Origin: Isoetes taiwanensis
Taxonomy: Eukaryota; Streptophyta; Lycopodiopsida; Isoetales; Isoetaceae
Direction of reading: 5' to 3'
Assembly (NCBI GenBank): GCA_021234155.1
Contig: JAJEKV010000137.1
Coordinates: forward strand, 684,001-748,000
Length of the DNA stretch: 64,000 bases
Position numbers and translations under genes: made by a program. Position 1 is the stretch's first letter, and every line of letters starts with the position of its first letter. Below, one piece after another: positions 22,201 through 33,906 of the stretch. Under the pieces are notes generated by a model, which was not told the origin of the DNA, did no database searches, and saw nothing but the letters and a program-made list of their open reading frames with translations.

Positions 22201-22440
22201 GAGTCTTCTTCCATCTCAACCAACTGATGATATTAGCAAATATGTTCAGAATGGCAATGGATATGATGTGTGGATTAAAAGTTTAGATGACTAAAGAGAG
22301 AAGGATCTTACAACTCGTGCACCTATTTTCTACGCTCTAAGAGTCAATTTTAATAGATGCTAAAGAATTTCCTACTTCAAGTGAAGTCTAGAAGTATCTT
22401 AATAAAATTTATATGGAAAAAACTATGCACGAGGTGCTCA

Positions 22441-22940
22441 GTCTTTGCAAGGATCTTACAAGTGAAGTGTGGACATTTGTTGATGCAGGTATGGAGAGCC
22501 AAGACACATTGTAGAAACATTGGCCCTATATGCAATAAGTGAGAATATGCTTGATTTGAGTATTACTGAAGAGCTATTGCAATATCTGAGTCAATTGATG
22601 GAGGAAGATGTTGAAATCAATCTATTCATCGGATGCAACAATAATATGCACAAAGGCTGGTTTTGTATGGAATCCAAATGTTCCCTACATAGTGGCTATG
22701 CCATAAGTGTTTCTCCACGTTCCACTTAAACAAACTACTGAAATGCTCGAGGCCTTGCAATGGGACCCCAACGTCGGAATAGAAAAAATGCCATAGAGCA
22801 TTTTTTTAAATGCTCTTTTGGCTACAATTGACAATGCATAAACTAGAATAAGAATTAGTTTTTTATCAAGAGCAGGTGCTCTTGTTCTGTTTAGCCATGA
22901 CAGATAGGCATCAAGACGCTCAAGGCTCTATATGTAGCAA
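22441..22940 (+). pseudogene. BURP exon 2 pseudogene 1
   Basis: Contains the end of the BURP intron (ACATTTGTTGATGCAG, ending 22488) and the start of exon 2 (22489 to about 22770), with premature stops and small indels. At GGGACCCCAA it jumps straight to sequence matching the 3' flank of the gene (about 1955 on), so roughly 870 bp of exon and 3' UTR are missing. The same deletion is present in pseudogene 2. Sequence upstream is copia-like LTR and gag debris. Confidence 0.85.
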
Positions 22941-23485
22941 AATAACGGGGGGTTCTAGAAGGATTTGATATGGATGTAAAAATAACAATTGCTAAAACCA
23001 TAGACCATATATCCCTAAAACAATCGAATGTGTTGTTATAAAAAAAAACATAAATTCAAGATTAAAAAATAATCACATTAGCTCACTGGGTACATTGGTT
23101 AAAGTAGTCTTATTAGAACATTGAGTTATTTTGGTGGAGGTTCAAGCCCCCTATTTCATATTCTAAAATCTTAGGCAAAGCCGTATATAGGTAAAATCGT
23201 ATTTCATATTTTAAAATCATAGGCGCCTCCAATCATAAATGACTATAAGCAAAACGAGAGGTGCCCAGAGGCCCCAATATACGATCTGGGTCGTTGGATT
23301 GACGAATCCGACGACTGTGGTAGTCCAGGGTGCACCTCGTTTAGAATATGTAGCAAAATAACCGGGGGTTCCAGGGAGATTTGATATGGATATAAAAATA
23401 ACAATTCCTGAAACCATAGACCATATATCCCTAAACAAAATAACTCAAACCAATCAAAGTCCTAATAAGACTACTTTAACCAATA
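22936..23485. repeat. tRNA-related foldback repeats left of Helitron 1
   Basis: A roughly 80-bp block starting GTAGCAAAATAAC appears at 22936 and 23349 as direct repeats, and reversed at 28620-28702. Between the direct copies lies a plus-strand tRNA-related unit with box A TAGCTCACTGGG (23079-23090) and box B GGTTCAAGCCCC (23139-23150). A second, minus-strand unit begins after 23425 and is cut at 23485 by Helitron 1. It continues at 28559. These look like a tRNA-derived SINE caught in inverted repeats. Confidence 0.6.
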
Positions 23486-23516
23486 CTAGTAACGGGTGCC
23501 CGGCGTTGCCGGGCAT
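23486..23516 (-). repeat. Helitron 1 3' terminus (hairpin plus CTAG)
   Basis: Perfect 7-base stem with a 3-base loop, GCCCGGCGTTGCCGGGC as read on plus, eight bases from CTAG at the boundary. The first 33 bases are identical to 42663-42695. Confidence 0.85.
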
Positions 23517-25129
23517 AATTACGGTTCTGCATGACAACCATGAGGTTCTAGACACACTTATAATACCTCCATGTATTTGAGAAGGAACAAAGAGAGAAAT
23601 AGAAGAAGGGAGATGAGCATTTCATAGAAATGGCAATATGTAAAGTGTGCACATAATTCAACACAAAGATGAGAGTTGCACACCTTACATGCATGGGTTA
23701 CCAAGACCATTGAAAATGCAAGGATGTCTTTGAAGCAATATTTAGTGTTTCACAGAACTGTAACCGCATTTATGCCTACTCGTCTTGTAAAATTGCATGA
23801 TGAAAGTTTTGAATGAACATTGAGAGAAACGATTGGTTGTTGAGACTGTGGTTAAGTTGGAAAATGATTTTAACTTAGAAGAAAGATCATAATTTTGTCA
23901 CTTTGAGAATAACTAACTGTGCTTCGTAGCATTGATTTGTGAAACGGAATGAGTTACTTGATTCTGAATAATGACATTTAATAGATAAACAAAATCAATA
24001 AGCAAAGAAAGCATAGAGCTGCAAAATAAACACAAATTCAAAAAACGGGAGAATATCACAATTTCACAGACAATATTTATCTCTTTTTTTGCTATTGTGT
24101 TGAGTTTCTTGGCATGTATACCAAAGCCTACATCACAAAAAGAAGGGGAATAGATTCATCCTTTCAATCACATGATTGATTTATCGATAAACAATTGAGA
24201 CATCTATGCCAAGAACACTCCAAAGCATTACAATGATGCACATAATGCATAGCAATGCTCCTAGTTGTATAAGGCTTAGGATTGTAATAGCAAAGTAAAA
24301 TGACCCTATTGAATGTGATTCATTACATCTATAGAAGATTGATTCTCGTGTCACACTATGTACTTGATAACATGACCCAAGAAGGTGAACATAAAGAATG
24401 AGGTAGCCATCGATTTAATGCACAATCGATGGAGTGTATGGAACCACACCTAAATACTCCCAATGTAATGGAAGTTGTTTCGCATAAACTGTATCAATTT
24501 CCTATTAACTAATGCATCCTGATATAAGATCCATATCCTATTTGGCCACGTTGCCTCCCTGCTACGTTAAGTCCTTCAACCAACAAAATATGAAGCTAGT
24601 ACATCACCTTCATGCCTAAGTCTTCTTCAAGAGTGACTTGAAACAAACGGGCCAGATAGCTTATTGTAACAATTGTATTCATAAGTTGCAAGCCAAAGCA
24701 AGATATAGCTTATTGTAACAATTGTATTCATAAGTTGCTGACTTTGTATTTTCAATTTGGAAGCTTGTTCTTATGGGCTAAGCTTGTTCTTAACAATGTT
24801 GAGATGAAAAATATGCAAAGAGAACTCTAGAGAAACTACAATGTACATCGTATGCAATATTATATAAACAGGATTTTACAAAAACTGTCATGTTATAAGA
24901 TCTTCTACCAAGATAGTCTTCACAAAAAACACACTTGGGGTTTCAAAAAATTCCGACTTGCTGCCATAGTTTTGTTAGCAGTCACCTACACAAACATCAG
25001 GTTCATGATATAAGAATAGAAATTAAAATGACTCTAGAGACACAGAATACGTGCAAAATAATGCCACATGATGGCTATTACTTTGTTCGGCCTGATTCAC
25101 CATTTTGATTCCTATAGTAAATGTAGAGC
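23517..25129. other. Helitron 1 interior, no gene recognised
   Basis: AT-rich sequence without an ORF of substance. A 30-base string containing AGCTTATTGTAACAATTGTA occurs twice (about 24658 and 24706), a small direct repeat. Confidence 0.5.
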
Positions 25130-26480
25130 CTAATAAAGCGAAGCATCCCCATAAGGAAAAGGCATAAAGTTCACATTAAGATTGAACCCAATCTGGTAGA
25201 ATTCGGAGCAATAGTATCTGCAGTTTGGAGCTATGCTTGGTATCTCCTGCAACAAATGAGAACAATAAATTGGACACCCGATGAGAACTCTATGGTCTTT
25301 CTCAAGCTTGGGGCAGCTAATATTTCATCAACCTCTTCAACCTCGCTGTTTGGAGTTGTTACAGGAAGTAGTGTTAATTACATTGTTTATGTTGTTCAAA
25401 TTCAGAAAAAAAGCCAAGAAACTTAACATTCAAGGAGAGCAATGAGGGCAAGTAATAGGGCCAATCAAGGTTTCTTTTAGAGAGAACACTACAAACTTTT
25501 GGAATGGGAAGATTTGCAAGAGTCTACAGAGGAACAGTTCCAGGCAAAGGGAAAGTTATAATGAAGGTTTTAAAAATCACTACTAATATTTTCCAGCCAA
25601 CTATTTTTGCCTTTAAACAACCACATGCTGCAATACGATGTTAACCTTCTATGAAAGGCATGGATCTTTCAAAATCTCTACCAAATTGCAGAGTTGTATG
25701 AGAAAAACCTGCATAAGGGTTGCATAGACTGGTCTATGCAGACTGATGCACCACATCAGTGGTCCATGTTTTGAACATGCACCCTTTCAGTATAAAATAG
25801 TTCAGGCTTTGCAGCCATTTCTCTGTAAGAATTCAACTGCCATAGGTGCACGCTTACCAACTTTGCTGATATAACCGTTAGAATATTTGCTGATCATCTG
25901 TCTGCATTGGAAATAGCATGTTATTCAGATCTCTGCCTAATTGAAAAGAAAAAAGAAAAGGAAGTGCATAAAAACCTAACTTACCAAGGATTTCTGATGG
26001 ATTTGAGAGCTGCAACCTGCCATAGTCAAATCTCTGTGCATCATGCTCCTCGGAAAGAAACTCCACGCCATTTCTTTGGAAAATAGTACCACATCTCCTT
26101 TCCCGCCTCTTGAAACTGCCCCATCAATCTCCTCGAACGATTATACATAAGATCATTTCTCTGCATTGGAAATAGCATGTGATTTAGATCTCTGCCAAAT
26201 TGAAAAGAAAAAAGTAAATTGCGTAAAAACCTAACTTATCAAGGATTTCTGATGGATTTGAGAGCTACAACCTGCCATACCAAATCTCTGTGCATTATGC
26301 TCCTCAGCAAGAAATTCCATGCCATTATAGTACCACATCTCTTTTTCCCCTGCGCCATTAATCTTCTTGAATGATTATGCAAATATTGTGGCATATTCCG
26401 GCAAGTAGTTCAGCCCACTCCGCAGGATCTCAGATGCAACGCTGTTTAAAATCTCGTGGTGTTTATCAATCACTGCATAT
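25130..26480 (-). pseudogene. Captured exons of an unidentified plant gene
   Basis: A terminal-exon candidate at 25130-25246 (minus) follows a canonical TTTGTTGCAG acceptor and encodes 38 residues to a TAG (EIPSIAPNCRYYCSEF, then YQIGFNLNVNFMPFPYGDAS). Two tandem versions of an upstream exon lie at about 25989-26130 and 26240-26472. They read VEFLSEEHDAQRFDYGRLQL with a GTAAGT donor, and MEFLAEEHNAQRFG with a mutated donor. The second also has an acceptor and EILRSGLNYLPEYATIFA before a stop. I do not recognise the protein. Splice sites and codon-like conservation between the duplicates suggest true exon origin. Confidence 0.5.
25892..26350. repeat. Tandem duplication of about 220 bp around the captured exon
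   Basis: 25892-26110 and 26155-26345 share CTGCATTGGAAATAGCATGT, AAAAACCTAACTTA, AAGGATTTCTGATGGATTTG and TAGTACCACATCTC. The copies have diverged by substitutions and small indels. Confidence 0.75.
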
Positions 26481-27180
26481 TATCAAAGCAATGACAAAGT
26501 ATTCAAGCAAATCATCATCATCAGATCTTTAGGTAGCCAGTCACTTTAGAATATTTAAATTGTGCATATGAACTGCATCCACAACATTTCATATTAAATA
26601 GGAGCCAATTTGCAGTTGAGTATTTCTATCTTTGGATTTGCAAGAACTGAGCAAAAGGCATCTTGAATTTGATGCAGTCAATGAAGATTATACAATGGCA
26701 AACATATAAAAAGTAGAGATAGCTAAAGGACATCACAAAATTCTGGTTAGCAATATGATGCCTCCGTCATATAATGACTATGATAAGCATTAAAGCAAGT
26801 TGAGCACGCCTGTAATGGATAGGAGATTACCTAACTATCTAACCATGGGTAGCCAGTAGCGTGTGAACACGCAATGCAATATACATAATTGCTAAACTTA
26901 TTTATCTGCACCCTAGATGTTTAAGCAGATTAAAAAAGGCCCAAAAACGTTTCTGAGCACCCATAGTAATGCATCCTACATAAGAAGAGAATGAACTTCA
27001 AAACTCTTGAAGAGCAAATTCTATGCTTCTGAATGCAGATCTTGTAAGAAGGCTTCTTTTTTACAAAGGAAAGATACTCAGAAGGCAAAAACTTACCAGG
27101 TTGAGCTTGTGATGGCCAAACTAACATCTCTTCTTGCTTTCACCTTGCTACAAATGATTAGGTTACATGCAGTGCCTTAT
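26481..27180. other. Helitron 1 interior, no gene recognised
   Basis: AT-rich sequence between the captured fragments. Only short, unsupported frames are seen. Confidence 0.45.
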
Positions 27181-27182
27181 CA

Positions 27183-27460
27183 TCCAAGGTGTCACTTTCA
27201 GTGTATAACAGAGGAAACATGATAGCCAACCATGCTGTATTACTTTTTTCAGTGCCATCAGATGCTGGGGAAGGAGGAAAACCACTCAAGCAGCTTGTGG
27301 CATTTACTCGTGTAATTATTGAAGCACAAACAGTCAGGGACATATCATTTTCAGTAGACCCATGCAAACATCTAAGCAGTGTGAAATCAAATGGAGAACG
27401 CGTCTTACATGCAGGACAGCATACGCGTAATGAGTGTAAAGGAAAAATTATAAGCATGAA
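27183..27460 (+). pseudogene. Captured exon fragment of a plant beta-xylosidase (GH3 C-terminal domain)
   Basis: Reads VSLSVYNRGNMIANHAVLLFS, GKPLKQLVAFTRVIIEAQ, SVDPCKHLSSVKSNGERVL. This follows the C-terminal fibronectin-like domain of plant GH3 beta-xylosidase / alpha-arabinofuranosidase proteins (the HxVLLFS, PLKQLV-F-RV and DPCKHLS blocks). The frame loses similarity after about 27440 and continues to a stop at 27515. It lacks the catalytic domains, lies inside Helitron 1 in opposite orientation to the element, and is not a working enzyme gene. Confidence 0.78.
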
Positions 27461-27654
27461 AGTATTTGCAGTAGCGTCTTTGATCTGTTGGAATAAACAT
27501 AAAAATACTCTGTGATGTGAACTCAAAAACAAAGGTTTACCTGATAGAGCTTAATGCAGGTCCTCTTTTGCATATCTATGTGGTTGGAAGAGCTGCGATT
27601 GTCAGTGGCAACAAACAATGAAATCACAGAAAGTGTTTTTACCTTGTAATGCTT

Positions 27655-28195
27655 CATCCACGTGAAGTTTAGAATAGGAGCCCATGTTCCTACATCATAA
27701 AGAACAAAAAATTGAGCTCCATTATTCATATGCATGGCAAAACATGTTCAGGAGTATCTTTCAAGCACTATCTACAATAAATAGAGATGCTGAAGAATGA
27801 GTGCAGATGTAACATATTCAAGCATGAGTTAGTTGTTCCTATAGCCATGGTAAATAAGTGAACAAAAGCAACAAATTCGCAACACCTCGAAGATAGGGTT
27901 CAAAAGAAAACTACAATAAATAAAGATGCTGATGAGTGAGTGCAGATGTAACATATTCAAGCATGAGTTAATTGTTCTGTAGCCACGAAAAATAAGTGAA
28001 CAAATGCAACAATTTCGCAAGAACACTTCGAAGATAGGATTCAAAAGAAAACTACAATAAAAATAGTTGCGCATGTGCAGTCTATGGCATGATTTCTAAA
28101 ACCTATTTGCAAGAAGCCTCATAGCTCTGCTCACGATGAACCTCAGGAATTTACCTCGTAAAATCCATGGAAGCTTATTGCCCATAGCTGGCGCT
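27655..28195 (-). pseudogene. Further captured exon-like pieces
   Basis: A minus-strand piece near 27655-27700 (TWAPILNFTWMKHYK) follows a TTATGATGTAG acceptor and is followed by GTAAAA. Another near 28156-28187 (MGNKLPWILR) ends at a GTAAAT donor. Both could be 5' exons of the same unidentified gene as at 25130. Between them, 27830-27930 and 27930-28060 are a tandem near-duplicate (GAGTGCAGATGTAACATATTCAAGCATGAG). Confidence 0.35.
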
Positions 28196-28289
28196 GCTCC
28201 GACCAAAATTTATTGCAAGAAAAACCCCATCGATCCTTTTCTTCTGCCATAATTATCATACATGCATGCCATCATATATGCATGCCGAA

Positions 28290-28380
28290 AATTGGAAGGG
28301 GGCGAATCGAATGGGGCAAATCGATCTGTGCGCCGAAAATTGGAAGGGGCCGAATCGAATGGGGCAAATCGATCTGTGCT
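28290..28380. repeat. Short tandem duplication near the Helitron 1 5' end
   Basis: Two copies of about 45 bp containing GCCGAAAATTGGAAGGGG, then CGAATCGAATGGGGCAAATCGATCTGTGC, starting near 28283 and 28330. Confidence 0.75.
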
Positions 28381-28540
28381 TAGATTGGAAAGGAAAAAAT
28401 GAGAAAATCTTAATCGTAGCAAAAGAAATTTTCTCGATTTTTGGAAAATCGGATTTTTTTTCCCGGCAGCCAAAAGCTACAAAACCTTAAGGAAATCACT
28501 TAAAAAAAATTCCAAATTTTTTTCCTCCAAACTGGAAAAT

Positions 28541-28558
28541 CCAAATTTAAACAATAGA
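28541..28558 (-). repeat. Helitron 1 5' terminus
   Basis: Minus-strand TCTATTGTTTAAATTTGG starts with the TC typical of Helitron 5' ends. It is identical to the right end of Helitron 2 (57560-57577). Confidence 0.8.
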
Positions 28559-29048
28559 TACCCAGTAAGCTAATGTGATTATCTTAAATCTATGTTTTTT
28601 TATAACAACCCATTCAATTGTTTTAGGGATATATCCTCTATGGTTTCAGGAATTGTTATTTTTTACATCCATCTCCCTGGAACTCCCTGTTATTTTGCTA
28701 CATATTTGAATGTGTTGTTATAAAAAAAACATAGATTCAAGATAAAAAATAATCACATTAGCTCACTGGGTACATTGGTTAAAGTAGTCTTATTACGACA
28801 TTGAGTTACTTTGGTAGAGGTTCGAGCCCCCCTATTTCATATTCTAAAATCTTAGGCAAAGCCGTATAGAGGTTCGATATTCCCTCAAAACCTTAGGCGA
28901 AATCGTATTTCATATTTCAAGATCATAGACGCGTCCAATCATAAATGACTGTAAACAAAACGAGAGGTGTCCCAACATACGATCTGGTTCGTAGGATCGA
29001 CGAATCCGACGAGTGTGGTAGTCCAGGGTGCACCTCGTTTAGAATATG
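28559..29048. repeat. tRNA-related foldback repeats right of Helitron 1
   Basis: 28559-28611 (minus) and 28711-28775 (plus) are inverted copies of the head of the tRNA-related unit, with a 100-bp centre. The plus unit has box A at 28759-28770 and box B GGTTCGAGCCCC at 28819-28830. It runs to about 29048, matching 23071-23348, with shared GGTGCACCTCGTTTAGAATATGT at the end. Confidence 0.65.
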
Positions 29049-29990
29049 TGAATTGTTTAACATTATCATTTTCTTCACCACGGCAGTGCAAGGCCAATTA
29101 CATTCCATGGCAAATGGTGCCATACTGATTATTATTGTTTACAAAATTCTATGCTATAAAAATTGGACTTTTTCCATCTCTACTACTAAAACACTATTGC
29201 AAACATCCACCTTTACAAGTTATACACAAGTCTACATTGGGAAAATCCTTTATAAGAAACCTATATTGACCAACCAACCTTTTTTTATTTTAATTTTATA
29301 GGAAACATGCGCATCTACAAGTAATGTCCTAGTCAAGAAGGCCTCAAATATACTAAAGCATCAATTATGACCACGATATTATATGCCTTAAAAGCATAAA
29401 CTATTTTTCTAGTCGTGCATCTTCCCACAGACACGTTATATCACATCACTGTCGATCTTAATTCTCCGCCTAGATCAAGTCTTCTAGTATAATACAGAAA
29501 TAACTATTATCTAGCTTCCTCTTCAAGATGGAAATAAAATTATCTAGCTCCTTGCATCATATACATATTGTAGAGTGAATGAAGGTCGAATCTTAGACAT
29601 AAGATTCTAGATATGATATGATTGACACAGAAGCAAGTAAAAATACATTGTCTTGTGTCTTTGTCATGTTCTTTTTGACGAAACAATATAATAGTTACTT
29701 TTCTATTAGCTAGCCTTCTATATTGACCACAACTATCAGAACAACATTTGATTATTGGCAATAGGTTATTTCGAGGATGGGACCTACAATCAAAACATCT
29801 AATCATATATTACGCTAAGGACTCTAACATTATGAGTTTCTATGAAAGTGCTAAATGGTGCACATGATCAATATTGCAATTGTTCACGCAACAGTACCTT
29901 AATAAGTATATCATTACATGAGTTTTGTTGACGTGATGAGACTGCATTAACCTTTTTTTTTTTTTCTAGACTTCACGATAGCTTTTCTAT
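29049..29990. repeat. Dispersed repeat, copy 2 of 3
   Basis: Matches 61140-62030 from TTGTTTAACATTATCATTTTCTTCACCA onward, and matches 2265-2905 in its right part. No coding frame and no clear ends. Confidence 0.6.
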
Positions 29991-30112
29991 GCCATTCTTT
30001 GATGACTATTCTAGACAACTTGTCTTGTCATGATGACCGTCTAATCTTGTCACTTAACTTGGTTCGTTTGGTATTTTACATAGATGACTTTTCATCTAGT
30101 TTTTTGGGATCA
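29936..30112 (+). repeat. Copia-like LTR fragment, copy 2 of 3
   Basis: TTTTCTATGCCATTCTTTGATGAC through GATGACTTTTCATCTAG matches the 5' half of 37093-37530 and then stops matching. Confidence 0.5.
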
Positions 30113-33100
30113 GATGAAGACTCAAATTAGCTTTCCTCTAAATGTGGTAATATCTTCGCGAGATAACCTTGCTGGCAGAATCACATATCCCGTAACAACG
30201 GGTTCCATTCCAGAGGGTGCGTTTTGGGTTCCTGACATTTGCAAGTACTTTCAGGTAGTTCTCGATCGTCCATCCACTGGGACGATCTTGGTCATTGAAA
30301 CCAAACCCTTCTAATGGAGTCACAACCATCAAATACCTTCGGAAAGAATCACATCATTTTTTATTCTGGAGGACGGAATCATCTTCTAGAATATCTAGCG
30401 CAGTGGACTATCCCAATAAGAATATATTCTTCCTGATGGAATCATCATTCGTAATTTTCTTTTGCTATGGGCAATCCTTTGGCTTTGGGGGGCAGCTATG
30501 GTGGGTTCAAAGTAATCTTTGGCTACGGTCCTTTGGCTATGGTGCTCTCCAGATCCATCTGGGGCCAAACTGCTATAGCTACTCTTTCTTCAAGATAGGA
30601 TAAGTTTGGACAAAAATGGGGAGGAAACCGGCAATGAACGAAAACTCACAAAGGATCAAATAGTTTCTAGTTTTGTGTTATTTCTTTAAATGAATTAGGG
30701 TTTTTCAATTACATGCATTAATTTCTTCATGTTTTAATTTAGATAAGCATTAAAGAAGACGAGCTCTAGGTAATGGCAGCTTCGAACTTGATGGGCAGTG
30801 AAAAAACTTTAAACTTCCATAAACACTTGTTAGTGTAGCAGCAAAAATTATAGCATTGAATTTCTTCTTTACCAGTGTAATCCAAAGAATATGCAGTTTA
30901 GTTGCTCTTTTCTCGTTTGCATCAGGAGGAACTTTGAGGACGATAAGATTTTTATTTTTTTTCTTTTTTTTTCTTTTTTTGAGTTATCATCATTATGTTA
31001 CCCAGATACACACTTGTTATTTGTGACTGCACGACGAACATGACTGTAGAGCAGACGAGAGTGAACTTGGACTATGAAATTTATTTTGATTTGTCTACTT
31101 GGTACATCCCATGGTTAATTTTATCTGCTCAGTAAATCCCAAGTAGAATTTATGCCATCTCATTCTTTATCCTATATGCTGCAAGCTAAAGATACATTTG
31201 AACATGGCCCAAGTGGTCTATGTCACTAACTCATTACTTGACCTTTGGCCCAAAATTGTGACTAAAGGGTTTATCCGTCACGAATATGCTTCCTGGTCTG
31301 TTCCAAGATCTACATGACGAATTTTGCTACTCCTGCTAATGAAAACTGTAAGGCAGTTGTATTACAAGATGAACGAGATAGGCTATGTGCAGACCTCCAT
31401 AGTTAGCTAGCGCCATGTCTTATCCTACAAATCTGATAGTCTACCACTATCTTTTCCTCATGATTTAGATTTTTTAGCCCAAAGGATATCTGCTTAAGCA
31501 TGCAAGGATGCATCCATGAATCTTCCTTTCTTGATTATGGTTTCATTTTTAAATTTAGGGTTTTGAATATAAAACGGCATTGAATGGATTCAGGCGAAAA
31601 TCCCTTTAGTTCCTGCTTATAGGCAAAAGCTCTGGTAGAAAAATCCTTGCAAGTCGAGTTTATGTTTTGTCGCATGATCGACTCTGAACTAGTAGAGTAG
31701 ATGTCTCTACTAAGGCGAAAATCACATCTAGCAACAAGAAAGTTATTGGTGGAGCCAACACTTACAATGGCATTCAAATTACATTGAGACTGCTGCTGAG
31801 CTTTCCATTCATGTGAAACACAACATGACCATGAGTATAACTCTGATCAAGACACAAGACACCAATAGAGTATTTCTAATATTGTTACTGTATAGATTAA
31901 ATTTCAGTGCTTAAGATGGCATTGTTTGCGTAATCCCCTATCTTATAATACGAAAAAATGGCTCCAGTTTATTTGCATAGACTACAGGTAGAATTTATAA
32001 GGGTTTCTCACAATTTATATCTCTGCCTAATAAGGCTCAAGAATATATGCATCTGTGCTTATATTTTTAGAAATACACCCCTCTATGAACACCCATGTTT
32101 TGATTATGCAGGGCCAAGAGTTATAAATGTTGAACAGTGATAAACCAAGAGGCTTCATTGTACCTTTTCGCCCTACATACATTACCAAGATTATTGCTAA
32201 TGTCATGTTGTTTGCTTGCAGGTACTGAATCTCTCCTTCCCTTGTCATTTCTTTGTTCCTGTTTCTGTTAACAATAGACCTGTCTCTGGGACCATTCCTA
32301 AACCATGGACCAGAACTGGCCCACATGACCTCTGCCACTCAAGACCAATCGGGTCACCTAGTGGTGATTGCTCAAACATTAGAGAATTTGGCAGCTTATG
32401 CACCAGTCCAGAACTGCCTTCTTCGATATTTCTAGCATAAAGTGACCTAAACCTTGCTAAAGTTGGAGATATTTGCCTGTTTATCATAGAACACATTGAG
32501 TTTTATGTTCCCATGTTTTCTTGCTATCATTTGATATCGGTGGAAGCCGCCAAACTCTATTTTGGTCAAAAACACTGCTTGAGGTTCAAGAATTATTTAT
32601 GACAATTTTTTACTTAGTTCTTGTGGCCATGGGTTGTTAACTATACGAGGTATAGTTTCAAGATTTTTTGGAGTGTTCATGAGTCATGTCAACATCAATA
32701 TTTACTAAAAGAATCTACTATACAAAATTCTGGACAAAAGTATATGTTAAAATGCTCCAATAACAACCATCCATAATACCATGAGGGTATAGTGTAACTA
32801 AGGTGTAGCCATGCAATTTTTGGAATTCAAATATGATGTACAGCAGCCAGATTAGCACATTAGAGCATAAAAAGTCGAGTCAACTCCACAATTATAGGTC
32901 CAAAACTCTATACTGACAATAGTTAGTTGATGTTTATTGATGAATTCAAGTGGATGTTGTGAAGTTTAACCATAGAAAGAGACACTACCTTTCCCCAAAT
33001 AAGCCTTTAAAATAGTTGAAAATGTGAGAAATGACATATATAGAGATTTATTATATAGGTTATATGATCTTATTGAAAAAAATACCAAGAAATCTTCTTA

Positions 33101-33867
33101 TTTCTTACTAGCATAAACTTCATATCTGTGTTACTGCTATAAAGCATTATCGTCTATTCTATTCATGTAGATTATATTTTTCATAAATGTGAACCTTTCT
33201 TGGCAATACAAGTCTTTAGTTGCATGATAAAATAACATGTTATTTTTAAGGTTTTAATTTATATAAGCATACATCACCATTTATAGTCCACGGGACCAAT
33301 TTTATAGAGTATATATCTCTCACTAGTCTTATCCAGTTTGCCGCATAAAATGATACTATGGCTTTTTAGCTTCGATCACATAATTTTTGAAAGGCGTAAG
33401 TGAAAGTCCATGTAGGTTCAATGGTCATAGGTGCCTCATCAATTCTCAATTCTTTGTGCTTCAACCTTACCCTCAAAGTATGAAAGCTAACGTAATCGAT
33501 TAATTTTGTCCCATACAGAATCATACAAGTAACAATATGCGAAAGTTGAGATCAAAATTGATCAAAGTGGCGCCATTAGTGATTTTTAAACTTTCATTCA
33601 TTTGGACCAATGATGGTCTGCAACTGGACTGCAGATAGCGGTCTATCTTGATTTTTTATGGTAAAAGTTTTTCACATTTGTCCTTGGTTCTTTTTGCAAA
33701 TTTACGAGTGAATTGTGGACATACAAGTAATTTTGTGGACATTTCATTGATCAACTAGACAAAAAAGAAATGGTGTGCAAGTTGATTTATTTTCACGCTT
33801 CCATGCATGATGTGTAGTCAATATGCGAGCAGAACCTAAGCTTGATGTTGTTGTGCTATACATGACC
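30113..33867. other. Unrecognised non-coding DNA
   Basis: No convincing gene, terminal repeat or RNA. Short frames at 30295-30603 and 32216-32496 have no recognisable family. A pyrimidine run (TTTTTATTTTTTTTC...) lies at 30950-30980. Confidence 0.45.
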
Positions 33868-33906
33868 CCTTTTTTTTTTTTTTTGAAGAACGTGTTTTAC
33901 TTCATA

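Larger units (their letters stand above)
23486..28558 (-). mobile_element. Non-autonomous Helitron 1 carrying gene fragments
   Basis: On the minus strand it starts TCTATTGTTTAAATTTGG and ends with the hairpin GCCCGGCAACGCCGGGC, eight bases, then CTAG. It sits between host A and T, as Helitrons do. The flanks prove the boundaries: joining 23485 to 28559 restores an uninterrupted copy of the tRNA-related repeat seen at 23079 and 28759 (ACTGGGTA then YATTGGTTAAAG on the minus strand). No Rep or helicase ORF is inside. It contains a beta-xylosidase exon and several unidentified exon-like pieces. The element at 42663-57577 shares both termini. Confidence 0.88.

Noticed and set aside
23079-23150. 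A functional tRNA gene at the box A/box B pair
   Set aside because: Stems do not pair, and the sequence is repeated in several diverged copies, as expected for a SINE-like repeat.
24658-24740. CRISPR-like or satellite array
   Set aside because: Only two copies of a short string; no array.
27158-27532. 124-codon minus-strand ORF
   Set aside because: The opposite strand matches a plant beta-xylosidase C-terminal exon, so this is a shadow.
32216-32496. Possible gene fragment on either strand
   Set aside because: Two overlapping frames of similar length, no recognised family and no splice-site support.
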